Positions 23,792 through 24,070 of a stretch of 24,070 nucleotides of DNA are shown piece after piece. The position numbers and the translations under genes are program-made. This stretch comes from a virus: IMG/VR virus record IMGVR_UViG_3300013131_000244, positions 1-24,070 of that record; one strand, given 5' to 3'. The notes under the pieces are model-generated. The model was not told the DNA's origin. It made no database searches and was given only the letters and a program-made list of their open reading frames with translations. Within the stretch, counting starts at the first letter, position 1. Every line of letters starts with the position of its first letter.

Positions 23792-23824
23792 TAATTAATA
23801 ATATTAATATAATTAATAATTAAT
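23792..23824. promoter_or_regulatory. all-A/T tract before primase, possible promoter
   Basis: The 33 bases 23792-23824 hold only A and T, arranged as repeats of TTAATAAT/ATTAAT. They include a perfect TATAAT at 23808-23813, but no well-spaced -35 box is seen (nearest ATGACA, 20 bases away). The octamer of the late promoters is absent, so if this is a promoter it is of another class, perhaps early or middle. Confidence 0.3.
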
Positions 23825-24070
23825 GAGTAAGTACTCACTTATTTCTTTGTTAGATTCTGTCTTAGGTAAAGGTAAGACTAATACAAATGATAACATTGCA
23901 TATTGTTGTCCATTTTGTAGCACGCAGAAAAAAAAGTTAGAAGTCAATCTTGTTACTCAATATTGGCATTGCTGGGTTTGTAATGCATCGGGTAGAAAGT
24001 TAAGTGTTTTATTTCGTAAGCTTAATGTACAAAGAGATAAGATTGCTCAATTACTTAAGCTGGTAGATGA
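23823..24070 (+). CDS. DNA primase, N-terminal zinc-ribbon part (runs off the window)
   Basis: Eighty-two codons are visible and the frame continues past the right edge. The N-terminus carries a zinc ribbon: C29 and C32 in CCPFCS and C50 and C53 in HCWVCN, with C28 and H49 as alternative ligands. Spacing and aromatic neighbours match the CHC2-type zinc domain of bacterial and T4-like (gp61-type) primases, which reads the template for primer start. The catalytic TOPRIM-like part is outside the window, so primase is inferred from the zinc domain and its phage context. It is the first gene after a 113-base AT-rich gap that lacks the late motif. Confidence 0.8.
   Translation, partial: MSKYSLISLLDSVLGKGKTNTNDNIAYCCPFCSTQKKKLEVNLVTQYWHCWVCNASGRKLSVLFRKLNVQRDKIAQLLKLVD

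Noticed and set aside
1-24070. CRISPR arrays, tRNA genes, rRNA, insertion sequences and attachment sites.
   Set aside because: I saw no regularly spaced repeats, no cloverleaf-type sequence in the short gaps, no transposase and no flanking direct repeats; there is no gene-free stretch longer than about 115 bases.

Overview
This window looks like the late and structural part of a low-G+C, T4-like contractile-tailed phage (Straboviridae/Kyanoviridae-type myovirus). Every gene I can support lies on the + strand. The genes are tightly packed, often as TAATG overlaps in which stop and start codons share a base. The diagnostic proteins are a gp55-type late sigma factor, a gp25-type wedge protein, a gp6 (baseplate J-like) wedge protein, and several large tail proteins of a kind I associate with aquatic T4-like phages (pelagiphage and cyanophage relatives). 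The host cannot be read from the sequence; a UV-damage endonuclease would fit a sunlit-water habitat.

Layout. (1) 1-5363, accessory and regulatory block: tail end of an acidic protein, UV damage endonuclease, a 56-aa ORF, a four-helix membrane/coiled-coil protein, a four-cysteine probable zinc protein, a ClpP-like serine protease, an HD-domain phosphohydrolase, a small membrane-anchored protein and the late sigma factor. (2) 5392-12137, baseplate core: an uncharacterised small acidic protein, an OB-fold spike/hub protein, a CHAP-domain peptidoglycan hydrolase, a small helical protein, gp25, gp6 and a DNRLRE-like structural protein. (3) 12137-23272, very large baseplate and tail proteins: an 882-aa protein with a long hydrophobic insert, a 1498-aa protein with gpI-like and LamG-like regions, and three proteins (225, 452 and 615 aa), the last with a LamG jelly roll. 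The 452- and 615-aa proteins share a C-terminal module. (4) 23302-24070: a T7-type endonuclease I (Holliday junction resolvase), then the zinc-ribbon start of a DNA primase.

How it fits together. The gp55-like sigma factor should direct late transcription. The octamer ATATTTAT recurs four times, each time 15-18 bases before a start codon and in front of a gene that follows a real intergenic gap (5392, 8085, 19326, 23302). I propose it as this phage's late promoter core. It would drive the baseplate/tail blocks and also the resolvase that clears DNA branches before packaging. The ClpP-like protease and HD hydrolase sit directly upstream of the sigma gene in a tight cluster with two membrane proteins. 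Their targets are unknown, and this is the part of the window most likely to hold undescribed host-takeover functions.
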